From Penium margaritaceum (Eukaryota > Streptophyta > Zygnematophyceae > Desmidiales > Peniaceae): a DNA stretch of 33,112 nucleotides. Below are positions 1 to 11,730 of the stretch, one piece after another. Below the pieces are notes generated by a model. The model was given only the letters and a program-made list of their open reading frames with translations, did no database searches and was not told the origin of the DNA. The DNA is taken from the NCBI GenBank assembly GCA_023375785.1, contig SZWC01000034.1:242267-275378 (forward strand), in the 5' to 3' direction. Every line of letters begins with the position of its first letter. The stretch's first letter is position 1. Position numbers and translations under genes: made by a program.

Positions 1-3000
1 GTAAGGTCATGCCCAGTATATCTGCACTGTGATTGGACACTGTGCCCGTGGCTGACTCGTGTTATGATTCATAGCCATTTAAGGTACTTGGTAAACTTTG
101 TGGTCATGGTCAGTGGCACCTGCCAACTTTGTCAAGGCATTGCGCACAATAGTCACACCAAGCCACCAGTATTCTACCTTGTTTATACCCGTAAGGTCAT
201 GCCCAGTATATCTGCACTGTGATTGGACACTGTGCCCGTGGCTGACTCGTGTTATGATTCATAGCCATTTAAGGTACTTGGTAAACTTTGTGGTCATGGT
301 CACTGGCACATGCCAACTTTGTCAAGGCATTGCGCACAATAGCCGTGCCAAGCCACCGGTTTTTTTACCTTGTTTATACCTGCAAGGTCATGCCTAGTAC
401 ATCTGATTTCTGATTGCGCACTCTGACTGTGGCTGACTCGTGTTACGATTCGTAGAAGTTAAAGTCACTTGGTAAACTTTGTGGTCATGGTCAGTGGCAC
501 ATGCCAACTTTGTCAAAGCATTGGGCACAATAGCCACACCGAGGCACTTGTATTCTACCTTATTTGCACGTGCAAGATCATGCCTACTATATATGCATTG
601 TGTTTGGACACTCTGACCGTGGCTGACTTGTGTTATGATCAATATAAGTAAATGTCACTTGGATACATTTGTGGTCATGGTTAGTGGCACATGCCAACTT
701 TGTCAAGGCCTTGCACATAATAGCCACACCGAGCCACCAGTGTTCTACCTTGGTCATACCTACAAGATCATGCATATTATATGTGCACTTTGTTTGGCCA
801 CTCTGACCGTGGTTGACTCGTGATACGATTCGTAGAAGTTAAAATCACTTGGTAAACTTTGTGGTCATGGTCAGTGGCACATGCCAACATTGTCACGGCA
901 TTGCGCACAATAGCCATTCCAATCCACCAGTATTCTACCTTGTTTGAACTTGCAAGATCATGCCTAGTACATCTGCACTGTGATTGGACACTCTGACCGT
1001 GGCTGACTCGTGTTATGATCAATAGATGTAAAAGTCACTTGGATACATTTGTGCTCATGGTCAGTGGCACATGCCAACTTTGTCGAGGCATTGCGCAGGA
1101 TAGCCACACTGAGCCATCAGTATTCTACCTTGTTTATACTTGCAAGGTCATGCCCAGTATATCTGCACTGTGATTGGACACTCTGCCCGTGGCTGACTCG
1201 TGTTACGATTCGTAGAAGTTAAAGTCAGTTGGTAAACTTTGTGGTCATGGTCAATGGCACATGCCAACTTTGTCAAGACATTGCGGACAACAGCCACACC
1301 GAGCCTCCAGTGTTCTACCTTGTTTGCACCTGCAATATCATGCCTACTATACCTGCACTGTGATTGGACACTCTGACCGTGGCTGACTCGTGTTATGATC
1401 AATAGAAGTAAAAGTCACTTTGATTCATTAGTGGTCATGGTCAGTGGCACATGCCAACTTTGTCAAGGCCTTGCACATAATAGCCACACCGAACCACCAG
1501 TATTCTACCTTGTTCATACCTGTAAGGTCATGCCCAGTATATCTGCACTTTGATTGGACACTCTGACCGTGGTTGGCTCGTGTTATGATTCATAGCCGTT
1601 TAAGGTACTTGGTAAGCTTTGTGGTCATGGTCAGTGGCACATGCCAACTTTGTCAAGGCATTGCGCACAATAGTCGTGCCCAGCCACCGGTTTTTTACCT
1701 TGCTTATATCTGCAAAGTCATGCCTCGTACATGTGACCTGTGATTGGGCAATCTGACTGTGGCTGACTTGTGTTATGATTTGTAGAAGTTTAAGTCACCT
1801 GGTAAACTTTGTGGTCATGGTCAGTGGCACATGCCAACTTTGTCAAGGCATTACGCACAATAACCGTACCAAGACACCAGCTTTTTACCTTGTTTATACC
1901 TGCAAGATCATGCATATTAGATGTGCACTGTGTTTGGGCACTCTGACCGTGCTTGAATCGTGTTACGATTCGTATAAGTTAAAATCACTTGGTGATCTTT
2001 GTTGTCATGGTAAGTGGCACATGCCAACATTGTCACGGCATTGCGCACAATAGCCATTCCGAGCCACCAGTATTATACCTTGTTTGAACCTGCAATATGA
2101 TGCCTAGTACATCTCCACTGTGATTGGACACTCTGACCGTGGCTGACTCGTGTTATGATCAATAGATGTAAAAGTCACTTGGATATATTTGTGGTCATGG
2201 TCAGTGGCACATGCCAACTTTGTCGAGACATTGCGCACAATAGCCACACCGAGCCACCAGTATTATACCTTGTTTATACCTGTAAGGTCATGCCCTGTAT
2301 ATCTGCACTGTGATTGGACACTCTGCCCGTGGCTGACTCCTGTTACGATTCGTAGAAGTTAAAGTCTGTTGGTAAACTTTGTGGTCATGGTCAGTGGCAC
2401 ATGCCAACTTTGTCAAGGCATTGCGCACAATAGCCACACCGAGACTCCAGTGTTTTATCTTGTTTGCACCTGCAACATCATGCCTACTATATCTGCACTG
2501 TGATTGGACACTCAAACCGTGGCTGACTCGTGTTATGATCAATAGAAATAAAAGTCACTTGGATACATTTGTGGTCATGGTCAGTGGCACATGCCAACTT
2601 TGTCAAGGCCTTGCACATCATAACCGCACCGAGCCACTAGTATTATACCTTGTTCATACTTGCAAGTTCATGCCTAGTACATCTGAACTGTGTTTGGGCA
2701 CTCTGACTGTGGATGACTCGTGTTATAATTCGTAGAAGTTAAAGTCACTTGGTAAACTTTGTGGTCATGGTCTATGGCACATGGCAACTTTGTCGTGGAA
2801 TTGCAAACAATAGCCGTGCCAAGACACCTTTTTCTTACCCTGTTTGTACCTGCAAGGTCATGCATATTAGATGTGCATTGTGATTGGGTACTCTGACCGT
2901 GGCTGACTCGTGTAATGATTCGTATAAGTTAAGGTGACTTGGTAAACATTGTGGTCTTGGTCAGTGGCACATGCCAACGTTTTCAAGGCATTGCGCACAA

Positions 3001-3668
3001 TAGCCACACCAAGCCACCAGTATTATAGCTTATACTTGCAAGGTCATGCCTAGTATAGCTGCACTGTGATTGGACACTCTGACCGTGGTTGACTCGTGTT
3101 ATGATTCATAGCTGTTTAAGGTACTTGGTAAACTTTGTGGTCATGGTCAGTGGAACATGCCTACTTTGTCAAGGCATTGCGCACAATAGGCGTGCCAAGC
3201 CACAGGTTTTTTTTACTTGTTTATACCTGCAAGGTCATGCTTGTTATATGTGCACTGTGATTGGGCACTCTGACCGTGGCTAACTCGTGTTACGACTCGT
3301 AGAAGTTAAAGTCACCTGGTAAACTTTGTGGTCATGGTCAGTGGCACATGCCAACTTTGTCAAGGCATTGCGCACATTAGCAAAACCGAGCCACCAGTAC
3401 TCTATCCTATTTGCACCTTCAAGAGCATGCCTAGTTCACTTGCACTGTGATTGGACACTCAGACTGTGGCTGACTCGTGTTATGATTCATAGAAGTAGAA
3501 GTCACTTGCATACATTTGTGGTCATGGTCAGTGGCACATGCCAACTTTGTCAAGGCATAGCGCAAAATAGCCACACCAAGCCACCAGTAATCTACCTTGT
3601 CTGTACCTGCAAGATCATGCCTAGTACATCTGTAGTGTGATTGGACTCTTTGACTATGGCTGACTCGT

Positions 3669-5200
3669 GTTATGATCAATAGAAGTAAAAGTCACTTGGA
3701 TATATTTGTGGTCATGGTCAGTGGCACATGCCATATTTGTCAAGGAATTGCGCACAATAGCCACACCGAGCCACCTGTATTATACCTTGTTTATACCTGC
3801 AAGGTCATGCCCGGTATACCTGCACTGTGATTGGACACTTTGACCGTGGCTGACTCGTGTTATGATTCATAGTCGTTTAATGTACTTGGTAAACTTTGTG
3901 GTCATGTTCAGTGGCACATGCCAACTTTGTCGAGGCATTGCGCACAATAGCCGTGCCAAGCCATCGGTTTTTTACCTTGTTTATACCTGCAAGGTCATGT
4001 ATATTAGATGTGCGCTTTGATTGGGTACCCTGACCGCGGCTGACTCCTGTTATGATCCGTAGAAGTCAAAGTCACTTGGTAAACATTGTCGTCATGGTCA
4101 GTGGCACATACCATCTCTGTCTAGGCATTGCGCACAATAGCCACAGCGAGCCACCAGTATTCTATCTTGTTTGCACCTGCAAGATCATGCCTAGTACATC
4201 TGCACTGCGATTGGACACTCTGACCGTGGTTGACTCGTGTTATGATCAATAGAAGTAAAAGTCACTTGGATACATTTGTGGTCATGGTCAGAGGCACATG
4301 CCATCTTTGTCAAGGCATTGCGCACAATAGCCACACTGAGCCACCAGTATTTTACCTTGTTTACACCTGTAAGGTCATGCCCAGTATATTTGCATTCTGA
4401 TTGGACACTCTGACCGTGGCTGACTCGTGTTATGGTTCATACCCGTTAACGGTACTTGGTAAACTTTGTGGTCATTGTCAGTTGCACATGCCAACTTTTT
4501 CAAGGCAGTGCGCACAATAGCCGTGCCAAGCCACCAATATTTTAACTTGCTTACACCTGCAAGGTCATGCATATTACATGTGCACTGTGATTGGGAACTA
4601 TGACCGTGGCTGACTCGTGTCATGATTTGTACAAGTTAAAGTCACTTGGAAAACTTTGTGGTCATGGTCAGTGGCACATGCCAACTCTGTCAAGGCATTG
4701 TGCACAATAGCCACACCAAGCCACCAGTATTCTACCTTGTTTGCACCTGCAAGATCATGCCTAGTACACCTGCACTGTGATTGGACACTCTGACCGTGGC
4801 TGACTCGTGTTATGATCAATAGAAGTAAACGTCACTTGGATACATTTGTGATCATGGTCAGTGGCACATGCAACCTTTGTCAAGGCATTGCGCACCTTAG
4901 CCACACCGGGCCACCAGTACTTTACCTTGTTTATATCTGCAAGGTCATGCCCAGTATATCTGCACTGTGATTGGACACTCTGACCGTGGCTGAAACGTGC
5001 TATGATTCATAGCCCTTTAAGGTACTTGGTAAACTTTGTGGTCATAGTCAGTGGCAAATGCCAACTTTGTCAAGGCATTGCGCACAATATCCGTGCCAAG
5101 CCACCGGTTTTTTAACTTGTTTGTACCTGCAAGGTCATGCATATTAGATGTACACTGTGATTGGGCACTCTGACCGTGGCTGACTCGTGTTACAATTCGT
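3669..5200 (+). repeat. Regular A-B-C higher-order repeat stretch (~570 bp period)
   Basis: Class-diagnostic segments occur in order at about 3669 (C), 3859 (A), 4049 (B), 4239 (C), 4429 (A), 4619 (B), 4809 (C), 4999 (A) and 5190 (B), each 190 bp apart. The downstream segment also follows class: after A the text reads GCCGTGCCAAGCCACCGG, after B or C it reads CACACCGAGCCACCAGTATT. This is a trimeric higher-order repeat. The call is by eye from diagnostic variants; percent identities were not computed. Confidence 0.75.
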
Positions 5201-5469
5201 AGAAGTTGAAGTCACTTGGTAAACTTTGTGGTCATGGTCAGTGGCACATGCCAACTTTGTCAAGGCATTGCGCACAATATCCGTGCCAAGCCACCGGTTT
5301 TTTAACTTGTTTGTACCTGCAAGGTCATGCATATTAGATGTACACTGTGATTGGGCACTCTGACCGTGGCTGACTCGTGTTACAATTCGTAGAAGTTGAA
5401 GTCACTTGGTAAACTTTGTGGTCATGGTCAGTGGCACATGCCAACTTTGTCAAGGCATTGCGCACAATA
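5058..5469 (+). repeat. Recently duplicated class-B monomers
   Basis: Bases 5058-5279 and 5248-5469 (offset 190) are identical over 222 bp, including private variants such as CGCACAATATCC and TACAATTCGTAGAAGTTGAA not seen in neighbouring monomers. The run of four class-B units from about 5190 to 5760 interrupts the A-B-C order, as expected after local expansion by unequal exchange or slippage. An assembly duplication is the alternative. Confidence 0.85.
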
Positions 5470-7698
5470 GCCGTGCCAATCCACCAGTTTTTTACCTTGT
5501 TTATACCTGCAAGGTCATGCATATTAGATGTACACTGTGATTGGGCACTCTGAATGTGGCTGACTCGTGTTACGATTTGTAGAAGTTAAAGTCACTTGGT
5601 AAACTTTGTGGTCATGGACAGTGGCACATGCCAATCTTGTCAAGGAATTGCGCAAAATAGCTGTGCCAAGCCACCAGAATTTTACCTTGTTTATACCTCC
5701 AAGGTCATGCATGTTAGATGTACACCGTGATTGGAAAATCTGACCGTGGCTGACTTGTGTTACGATTCGTAGAAGTGAAAGTTAATTGGTAAACTGTGTG
5801 GTCATGGTCAGTGGCACATGCCAAATTGTCAAGGCATTGCGCACAATAGCCACGCCAAGCCACCGGTGTTTTGCCTTGTTTGTAACTGCAATATCATGCC
5901 TAATACATCTGCAGTGTGATTGGACACTCTGACCGTGGCTGACTCGTGTTATGATCAGATGAAGTAAAGTCACTTGGATACATTTGTGGTCATGGTCAGT
6001 GGCACATGCCAACTTCGTCAAGGCATTGCACACAATAGCCACACCGATCCACCAGTATTCTACCTTGTTTATACCTGCAAGGTCATGCCCATTATATCTG
6101 CACTGTGATTGGACACTCTGACCGTGGCTGACCCGTGTTATGATTCATAGTCGTTTAACGTACTTGGTTAACTTTGTGGTCATGGTCAGTGGCACATGCC
6201 AACTTTGTCAAGACATTGCGCACAGTAGTCGTGCCAAGCCACCAGTTGTTTACCTTGTTTATACCTGTAAGGTCATGCCTAGTACATCCGGTGAACTGTG
6301 ATTGGGTACTCTGACCGTGGCTGACTCGTGTTATGATTCGTATAAGTTAAAGTCACTTGGTAAACTTTGTGGTCATGGTCAGTGGCACATGCCAACTTTG
6401 TCAAGGCATTGCGCACAATAGCTGCACCGAGCCACCTGTATTCTACCTTGTTTATACACGCGAGGTCATGCCCAGTATATCTGCACAGTGATTGGATACT
6501 CTGATCGTGGCTGTCTCGTGTTATGATTCATAGCCGTTTAATGTACTTGGTAGACTTTGTGGGCATGGTCAGTGGCACATGCCAACTTTGTCAAGGCATT
6601 GCGCACAATAGCAACACCGAGCCACCAGTATTCTACCTTGTTTGTACCTGCAAGATCATGCCTAGTACATGTGCACTGTGATTGGACACTCTGACCGTGG
6701 CTGACTCGGGTTATGATTCATTGGCGTTTAATGTACTTGGTAATCTTTCTGGTCATGGTCAGTGGCACATGCCAACTTTGTCAAGGCATTGCGCACAATA
6801 GCCGTGCCAAGCCACTGGATTTTTACCATGTTTGTACCTGCAAGTTCATGCATATTAGATGTGCACTGTAATTTGGCGCTCTGACCGTGGCTGAATCGTG
6901 TTACGATTGGCAGAAGTTAAAGTCATTTGGTAAACTTTGTGGGCATGGTCAGTGGCACATACCAACTTTGTCAAGGCATTGCACATAATAGCCGCACCGA
7001 GCCACTAGTACTCTACCTTGTTTGTACCTGGAAGATCATGCCTAGTATATCTGCACTGTGATTGGACACTCTGATCGTGGCTGACTCGTGTTATGATCAA
7101 TAGAAGTAAAAGTCATTTTGATAAAGTTATGGTCATGGTCAGTGGCACATGCCAACTTTGTCAAGGCATTGCGCACAATAGTCACACCGAGCCACCAGTA
7201 TTCTACCTTGTTTATACTTGCAAGGTCATGCCCATTATATCTGCACTGTGATTGGACACTCTGACCGTGGCTGACTCTTGTTATGATTCATAGCCGTTTA
7301 ATGTACTTGGTAAACTTTGTGGTCATGGTCAGTGGCACATGCCAATATTGTCAAGGCATCGCGCAAAATAGCCGTGCCAAGCCATCGGTTTTTTTCCTTG
7401 TTCATACCTGCAAGGTCATGCATATTATATGTGTACTGAGATTGGGCTCTCTGACCATGGCTGACTCATGTTATGATTCGTAGAAGTTCGTGTCGCTTGG
7501 TAAACTTTGTGGTCATGGTCAGTGGCACCTGCCAACTTTGTCAAGGCATTGCGCACAATAGCCACACCGAGCCATCAGTATTCTACCTTGTTTGCACTTG
7601 CAAGATCATGCCTAGTACATCTGCACTGTGATTGGACACTCTGACCGTGGCTGACTCGTGTTATGATTCTTAGCCATTTAAGGTACTTGGTAAACTTT

Positions 7699-7706
7699 GT
7701 GGTCAT
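7699..7706 (+). repeat. Left 8-bp target-site duplication of the hAT element
   Basis: GTGGTCAT here is repeated exactly at 11739-11746. Joining the monomer sequence left of this copy to that right of the other restores an uninterrupted satellite monomer, so the site is the insertion target. Eight-bp duplications are characteristic of the hAT superfamily. Confidence 0.95.
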
Positions 7707-7719
7707 CAGTGTTGACCTG

Positions 7720-7770
7720 TGCCCATCGACCATCGATGGGCATCGATGTCCATCGACACATCGATGGAGT
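7720..7770 (+). promoter_or_regulatory. Left subterminal CATCGA motif cluster of the hAT element
   Basis: Just inside the left terminus about five CATCGA-core motifs occur in ~50 bp, including the palindromic form CCATCGATGG. A similar cluster lies near the right end. In studied hAT elements such as Ac and Tam3, repeated subterminal motifs bind transposase, so this is the likely role by analogy; no binding evidence exists here. Confidence 0.6.
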
Positions 7771-8193
7771 CGTCACATAGGACATCAACGTGCCAACGCT
7801 GTGAAACCTCTCAAAACCACCAGAACACACGTGGACCACGGGAAATTGTTCTCACTAAGTATGTCTTGACTTAAGTCATAAATGAAAACACTTACATTAC
7901 ACTGACATTTCATGGGAAGCTCATCATTGTTCAGCACTGCACCTGTCACTTGTGCATTTCCCTGCCATGCTATCATAGTGGGTTTTATAAGGGACACTTC
8001 ACAGTGAAATGTGATGACAAGCATATCACTCCAATGTTATTTGCACATAATTGGACACATGGAGTGTAAGAGAATGAAATAGCTTCAATGTAAGTCACAC
8101 CATGTAAGAGCATGGAACAAGTTTTCAATGGCACATCAACTTGGTCAAGAAACAGATGCATTGAAGCCATCACTTCTTAGCAGCCTGCTTGCG
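7771..8193 (-). other. hAT 3' non-coding segment
   Basis: Moderately AT-rich sequence between the left subterminal motifs and the end of the transposase frame. Short open frames occur on both strands but none shows a recognisable domain, so no gene is called. It probably holds the transposase 3' UTR and polyadenylation signals, which I could not pinpoint. Confidence 0.5.
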
Positions 8194-8592
8194 CTACTTT
8201 GCGTTGCTTGCTGCTGCTGCTGCGGAGCGTTTCAGAGCTGTTGCTTTGGCTGCTGCAGCTGGTGATGCTGCTTTTTGAGCAGCAACACTTGAAGGGCCAA
8301 ATCTGGATGCCGCTGTGGATGACCCCTTGCGTGGTGGTGATGCCGCAGTCTCCAGCATTACATCATCTTCGCACGGTGTTTCTCCAACAACACTGGCAGC
8401 AGCATCTGCCATCACAGCCCCCTCCCCTTGCTCCTCTCCATCCTCACCCAGCCCACCATCTGCCCCCTCGTCCTGGTCCTTGTCGGCTCCTTCCCCATTC
8501 TCTTATTCCCCATCCTTGTCTCCTTCCTCGCCGGGCTCGTCCTCGTTCCCCTTCCCCTGTCGCCTTGCTGCTGTGCTTGTTGCTAGCTTCTG
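8194..8592 (-). pseudogene. Possible extended C-terminal tail of the hAT transposase (acidic then Ala/Lys-rich)
   Basis: Directly after the TAG at 8593-8595 the same reading frame continues for about 130 codons with only one further stop (TAA at 8503-8505), ending at a stop just below 8194. The translated composition carries on the tail before the TAG: Glu/Asp/Gly/Lys-rich, then a stretch rich in Ala, Ser and Lys (for example AAKATALKRSAAAAA). This suggests the original protein ran on and the TAG is a nonsense mutation. The alternative is chance openness of GC-rich low-complexity DNA, since the plus strand is also open here. Low complexity prevents a homology-based decision. Confidence 0.4.
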
Positions 8593-9885
8593 CTACTCAC
8601 GCACATAAACAGGACGATCATGTGGGAGTCCTGGCGTGTCCGTCATGACACGGACGGATGCCATGACTTCCACCACATCTTTGTCTGCTGCTTCCTCCTC
8701 ATCTTCATCTTCTCCCCCCTCGTAGCTTTCCATCTCCTCCTTAGGCTCACTCAGCACCCGATCTTCTTCAACAATATCCCCGTCGTCTTCACTTGCCTCT
8801 GCTTCTACATCTGCCTCTGCTTCTGCTACGGCTGCTGCTGCTACAAGCCCCCCAGCTGCCTTTTGTCCACTGCGTCCATAGTGCTTGCGCAGTCGCACGT
8901 TGTACCGCACCAGTAGCTCCAGAGTCTCCACCTTCAACCTGTTGCACCTGGCAGTATGAATTAGCTCGTGCGTAGAAAAAACACGTTTGCACTCAGAGGA
9001 TGAGCATGGTTGGGAAAGCACCTTCAGCGCTAGATCCCGCAAAACAGGCAAGTGGCACATGTAGTTCACGTGCCACTCCACAGGAGTCATGGTTCCACAT
9101 TGCACCTTGGCCACTGCAGCAATGGCCTTTGCGTTCCTCTGGGAAGTAACCATCAGATCACTCTCCACCATGGTTTGGGCTCTTTGGAAAGCCCCAATCT
9201 CCTTCATCACATCATCCTGCTTGTCGTCAGGAACCAACGCCTCCACCACAGCCTGCCAAGCCTGCAAAGTGTTGCTGTCGTTTGACAGATCATTGCCGAA
9301 GTGCTCAGGGTGGAGACGGCGAGCAGCGGCGTACAAAGGACATGACATGTCCTTGGACCAGCGAGCCTCAAGCCAGCCAAGCACAAAATTCACGTGATTC
9401 TCCGCAACCCGCCGTGGCTTCCTTCCCTTTTTCACGGACAGCGACTTCAGCTGCTCTGTGCAATCCAGGAGCCCCTCATAAATCTCGCCGGCACCACCAC
9501 CCGGCTTGTCTGCCACCCTCAAAACGACTGTCAGTGGCAGCAGCAACTCTTTCAGCTGACGCACCTGCAGCCAGAAGACCTTGCGTCTGATGATTCTCCT
9601 CACCTCCCGCTTCCTCGACCGAAAGCTAGCATCTCTGTGTGAGCCGATTTGCTTCCACACGTCCAGTCCAACAAACGTCTCGAGTTCATTTCGCAGCTCT
9701 AACAGTCTCTCCACCATGGAGAAGACGGAGGCAAAGCGTGTGTCACAACGGTTCTTCAGCACTTTGCCGCCAGTCTTCTCCTTTAGCCAAGTGCGCGGCA
9801 TGGCGTTGTTCCTGAAGAAAGCCACAACCTTTTCACACCATCCAATCACACCTGCACCCCATGCAGATTTCCCCACGTCCTTCAT
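8593..9885 (-). pseudogene. hAT transposase, C-terminal half (RNase H-like core end plus dimerisation domain)
   Basis: A 430-codon open frame whose first residues (MKDVGKSAWG) correspond to the stretch after a CAHNIDLV-like motif in DUF659/hAT transposases; the real protein begins upstream in other frames, so the Met at 9885 is internal. Recognisable parts: RCDTRFASVFSMVERLLEL at residues 47-65, PLYAAARRLHPEHF near 183-196, and the hAT dimerisation region at about 268-336 with LPVLRDLALKVLSQ, SSSECKRVFST and a C-terminal NRLKVETLELLVRYNVRL segment. Glu298 (codon 8992-8994) sits where the third catalytic acid of hAT transposases is expected. From about residue 345 the protein becomes Ala/Glu/Asp-rich, an acidic tail of unknown use. 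The frame ends at TAG 8593-8595. Frame continuity with upstream segments is lost at a run of six A (plus strand, 9920-9925). Confidence 0.88.
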
Positions 9886-10382
9886 GACGAGATCGATGTT
9901 GTGAGCACAGCACCCTTGGAAAAAACAGTCGCGGGTACTTCATCCTTGGATCTGAAAACGCTTTTTTGTTCACCGATGCATTGTCGCATATGACAGAGAC
10001 CACCTTGTCCTCCCCCACAATGTCAATAGCTGCCTCAATCATTGATGCAATGTGGTCTCAATCCCTGGTCAATCCACTGGCATCACGGGAGAAAATATGC
10101 ACAGACCTCAAGGCGTTCACCGCCATAGTGTTGTAGATTGGCTTGACCTGTCGGTCAGACCACTCATCAACAGCTAAACTGCAGCCATACATCCAGAGGA
10201 GCATCCAACTCATCCAGTTCCTTGTAAAGTTTTGGGAGAAGATCCCCCACCACAGTGGACCGGGATGGAAGCCTGCAAGCAGCTGTTGTTTTCTTGGCAC
10301 TCTTCACAACCTCAAGAAACACCGCCTCCCGATAGAAAGATATGGGTAGGGGAGAGATAGCCATCAACTTCACAATGTACAG
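9886..10382 (-). pseudogene. hAT transposase, central DUF659 region (broken frames)
   Basis: This stretch encodes the middle of the transposase in two frames. In the frame of the N-terminal part, residues ISFYREAVFLEVVKSAKK to about LDELDAPLDVW resemble the start of DUF659. Near 10175-10200 the coding sense moves to another frame, giving YGCSLAVDEWSDRQVKP, with the Asp at codon 10166-10168 as probable first catalytic acid. That frame has an in-frame TGA at 10058-10060, then continues with IDIVGEDKVVSVICDNASV, where Asp at 9983-9985 is the probable second catalytic acid. At the six-A run 9920-9925 the sense shifts again to the frame of the C-terminal half. So there are at least two frameshifts and one stop, though small introns cannot be fully excluded. 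Confidence 0.82.
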
Positions 10383-11057
10383 CTAGCAACGTTCATTTTT
10401 TGAGCAGTCTGTGTGCTCTACCATTGTAGATTGCCGAAAGGAGGCTGCTCGGTTGATGTCGAAGAGGGGAACCTCACCCTCCAGTTTGGTTGAAGCCGGC
10501 TGCCACTGCCGCTTCTCCCCGGCTTCCTCCTCGTCGCTATCCAGCACCAAGGTCACGCCAGCAAGTGCAGCCTTGGCCTCCTGCTGCTTCTTCTCCCAAA
10601 GTGTCAGCCACTGAACCGGCTTGTCCTTCGTGCCCCATTCCTGTCCCTCTCCCTTGTAGAGGATGACGATGTGCGGCTGCCATCCAGCAGGAGGAGGGGG
10701 GTAGCGCTCCAAGCCAAGAACGTTGCGACAGAGCGGTGGCGGGTGAGGGCACTTGGCCACGTTAGGGTTGTTGCAGGCAAAGTGACCGCGGATGCGGTAA
10801 CTCGTCCCGCCGGTCCTCCTGGCACACGATCCGCACACGAATCCTGGATTCCTTGCGTCTGTGGGGCACGGCTGGCAGTGCTTTGAGAGCTCTTTGGTGA
10901 GGAAGTCACCACTGAGCGGCTTTTTCTTTAGTGGATTCCACCGGGCAGCGTCAAACTGGCTGGAGACAGCTGAAACAGGCAAGGGAGACCCTGGTCCTGC
11001 TGTACAGGCTTGGTTGGTGGAGCTCCCTGCCTGTGAGTTACCGGCCTGCGCAGCCAT
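10383..11057 (-). pseudogene. hAT transposase, N-terminal BED-type zinc-finger segment
   Basis: A 224-codon frame beginning at an ATG (11055-11057) in a strong plant/animal-like initiation context (GCCACCATGG), the best start in the element. Residues 75-103 carry C-X2-C (Cys75, Cys78), His92 and Cys103 within GGTSYRIRGHF...NVAKC, a good fit to a BED zinc finger, the usual DNA-binding module of these transposases. Residues 1-35 are Ser/Ala/Gly-rich and 172-180 is an acidic patch (DSDEEE). The frame ends at TAG 10383-10385; the same frame resumes immediately beyond with DUF659-like sequence, so this is probably a nonsense mutation rather than the natural end. Confidence 0.82.
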
Positions 11058-11660
11058 GGTGGCTTGTCTCGACAGTAAGCCAGAGATGGATAACTGTTGA
11101 GACTGGCACCGAACAGGGTAGCGACGTGTGACTCTCGCCTGGAAAGTCTGGGTGTAACTCGGACTATCGAGCAGGCGGAATGGACGGTCGACCCGGCCCT
11201 TGGATCAACGGCCAGCAATCGCCAATCCGCCTGCTAATCCAACGGTCTAACCTTCATGCAACATGGATGAAGATACGGTTCGACGATGTGGTACAAGGTC
11301 ATGCATGTATGATTCGAGGATGTGGTCCGGGATCCATGAACCGATTGTGCATTGGCTAGGCTGGAATGTTGGTCGGCTGCTGTTGCAATGTTACAGATAT
11401 GTAACGCTGAGCATGTTGAAAAGCAGAGGATATAGTGCTAGAAGGATACTCCCATTGGATGAATGAAGCTGAGTCATGCAACATGTCATGCACACATGGC
11501 ACATATATGGCCGGTGGCAAAAAGATCCCAAAAAGAAAATTGGGTGCAGGAAGTCGATCACGACCTCCGGTGGCTTTTCCGCAAGATTCGCGGTCCTCTG
11601 GTGCCTGAGGTTCCGCGCGATGACTCGGCAGGACCAAGGTGACCACGCCTGCGCCATCGG
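11058..11660 (-). other. hAT 5' non-coding region
   Basis: About 600 bp between the transposase ATG and the right subterminal motifs. No convincing protein or RNA gene is seen; open frames here are short and cross into the satellite. By position it should hold the transposase promoter and leader, but I see no clear TATA box to mark. Confidence 0.5.
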
Positions 11661-11664
11661 CATG

Positions 11665-11730
11665 GATGCCCCATCGATGGGACTCGATGGGCTGATGTCG
11701 ATGGAGGGTGCCTCCATCGAGCATCGAGGG
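11665..11730 (-). promoter_or_regulatory. Right subterminal CATCGA motif cluster of the hAT element
   Basis: Contains CCATCGATGGG, CTCGATGGG, GTCGATGGAG, CCATCGAG and CATCGAGGG in about 65 bp, matching the motif family at the left end. Probable transposase-binding array by analogy with other hAT elements; inferred from sequence only. Confidence 0.6.

Larger units (their letters stand above)
1..7706 (+). repeat. 190-bp tandem satellite array, left block
   Basis: About 40 head-to-tail monomers of roughly 190 bp fill this block; bases 1-112 recur identically at 191-302. Each unit carries the same landmarks: TGGTCATGGTCAGTGGCAC, then CAAGGCATTGCGCACAATAG, then a CAAGGTCATG motif, then GATTGGACACTCTGACCGTG. 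Three monomer classes differ mainly after GTTA(T/C)GATT: class A has CATAGCCGTTTAAGGTAC, class B has CGTAGAAGTTAAAGTCAC, class C has CAATAGAAGTAAAAGTCAC then GGATACATTTG. From about 3669 to 5200 the order is C-A-B-C-A-B-C-A-B; elsewhere it is irregular. No gene is supported here; open frames of 60-120 codons reflect repetition, and 190 is not a multiple of three, so frames change with each monomer. The block ends inside a monomer at the hAT insertion. Confidence 0.97.

Noticed and set aside
1..7706. Dozens of 60-120 codon open frames on both strands in the satellite, with similar translated proteins
   Set aside because: Similarity follows from DNA repetition. The monomer length is not a multiple of three, frames break at random points, and no consistent start, stop or domain is seen.
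1..7706. CENP-B box in class-B monomers (TTCGTAGAAGTTAAAG)
   Set aside because: Only the TTCG half and the central A fit; the CGGG end is absent.
1..7706. Short inverted repeat ATGCC...GGCAT around CAACTTTGTCAA as an RNA hairpin or recombination site
   Set aside because: Only a 5-bp stem with a 10-bp loop, not compensated across variants that I can see.
8199..8648. Leu/Pro-rich plus-strand frames opposite the transposase tail
   Set aside because: They are the antisense of GC-rich acidic and Ala-rich codons; no domain or start context.
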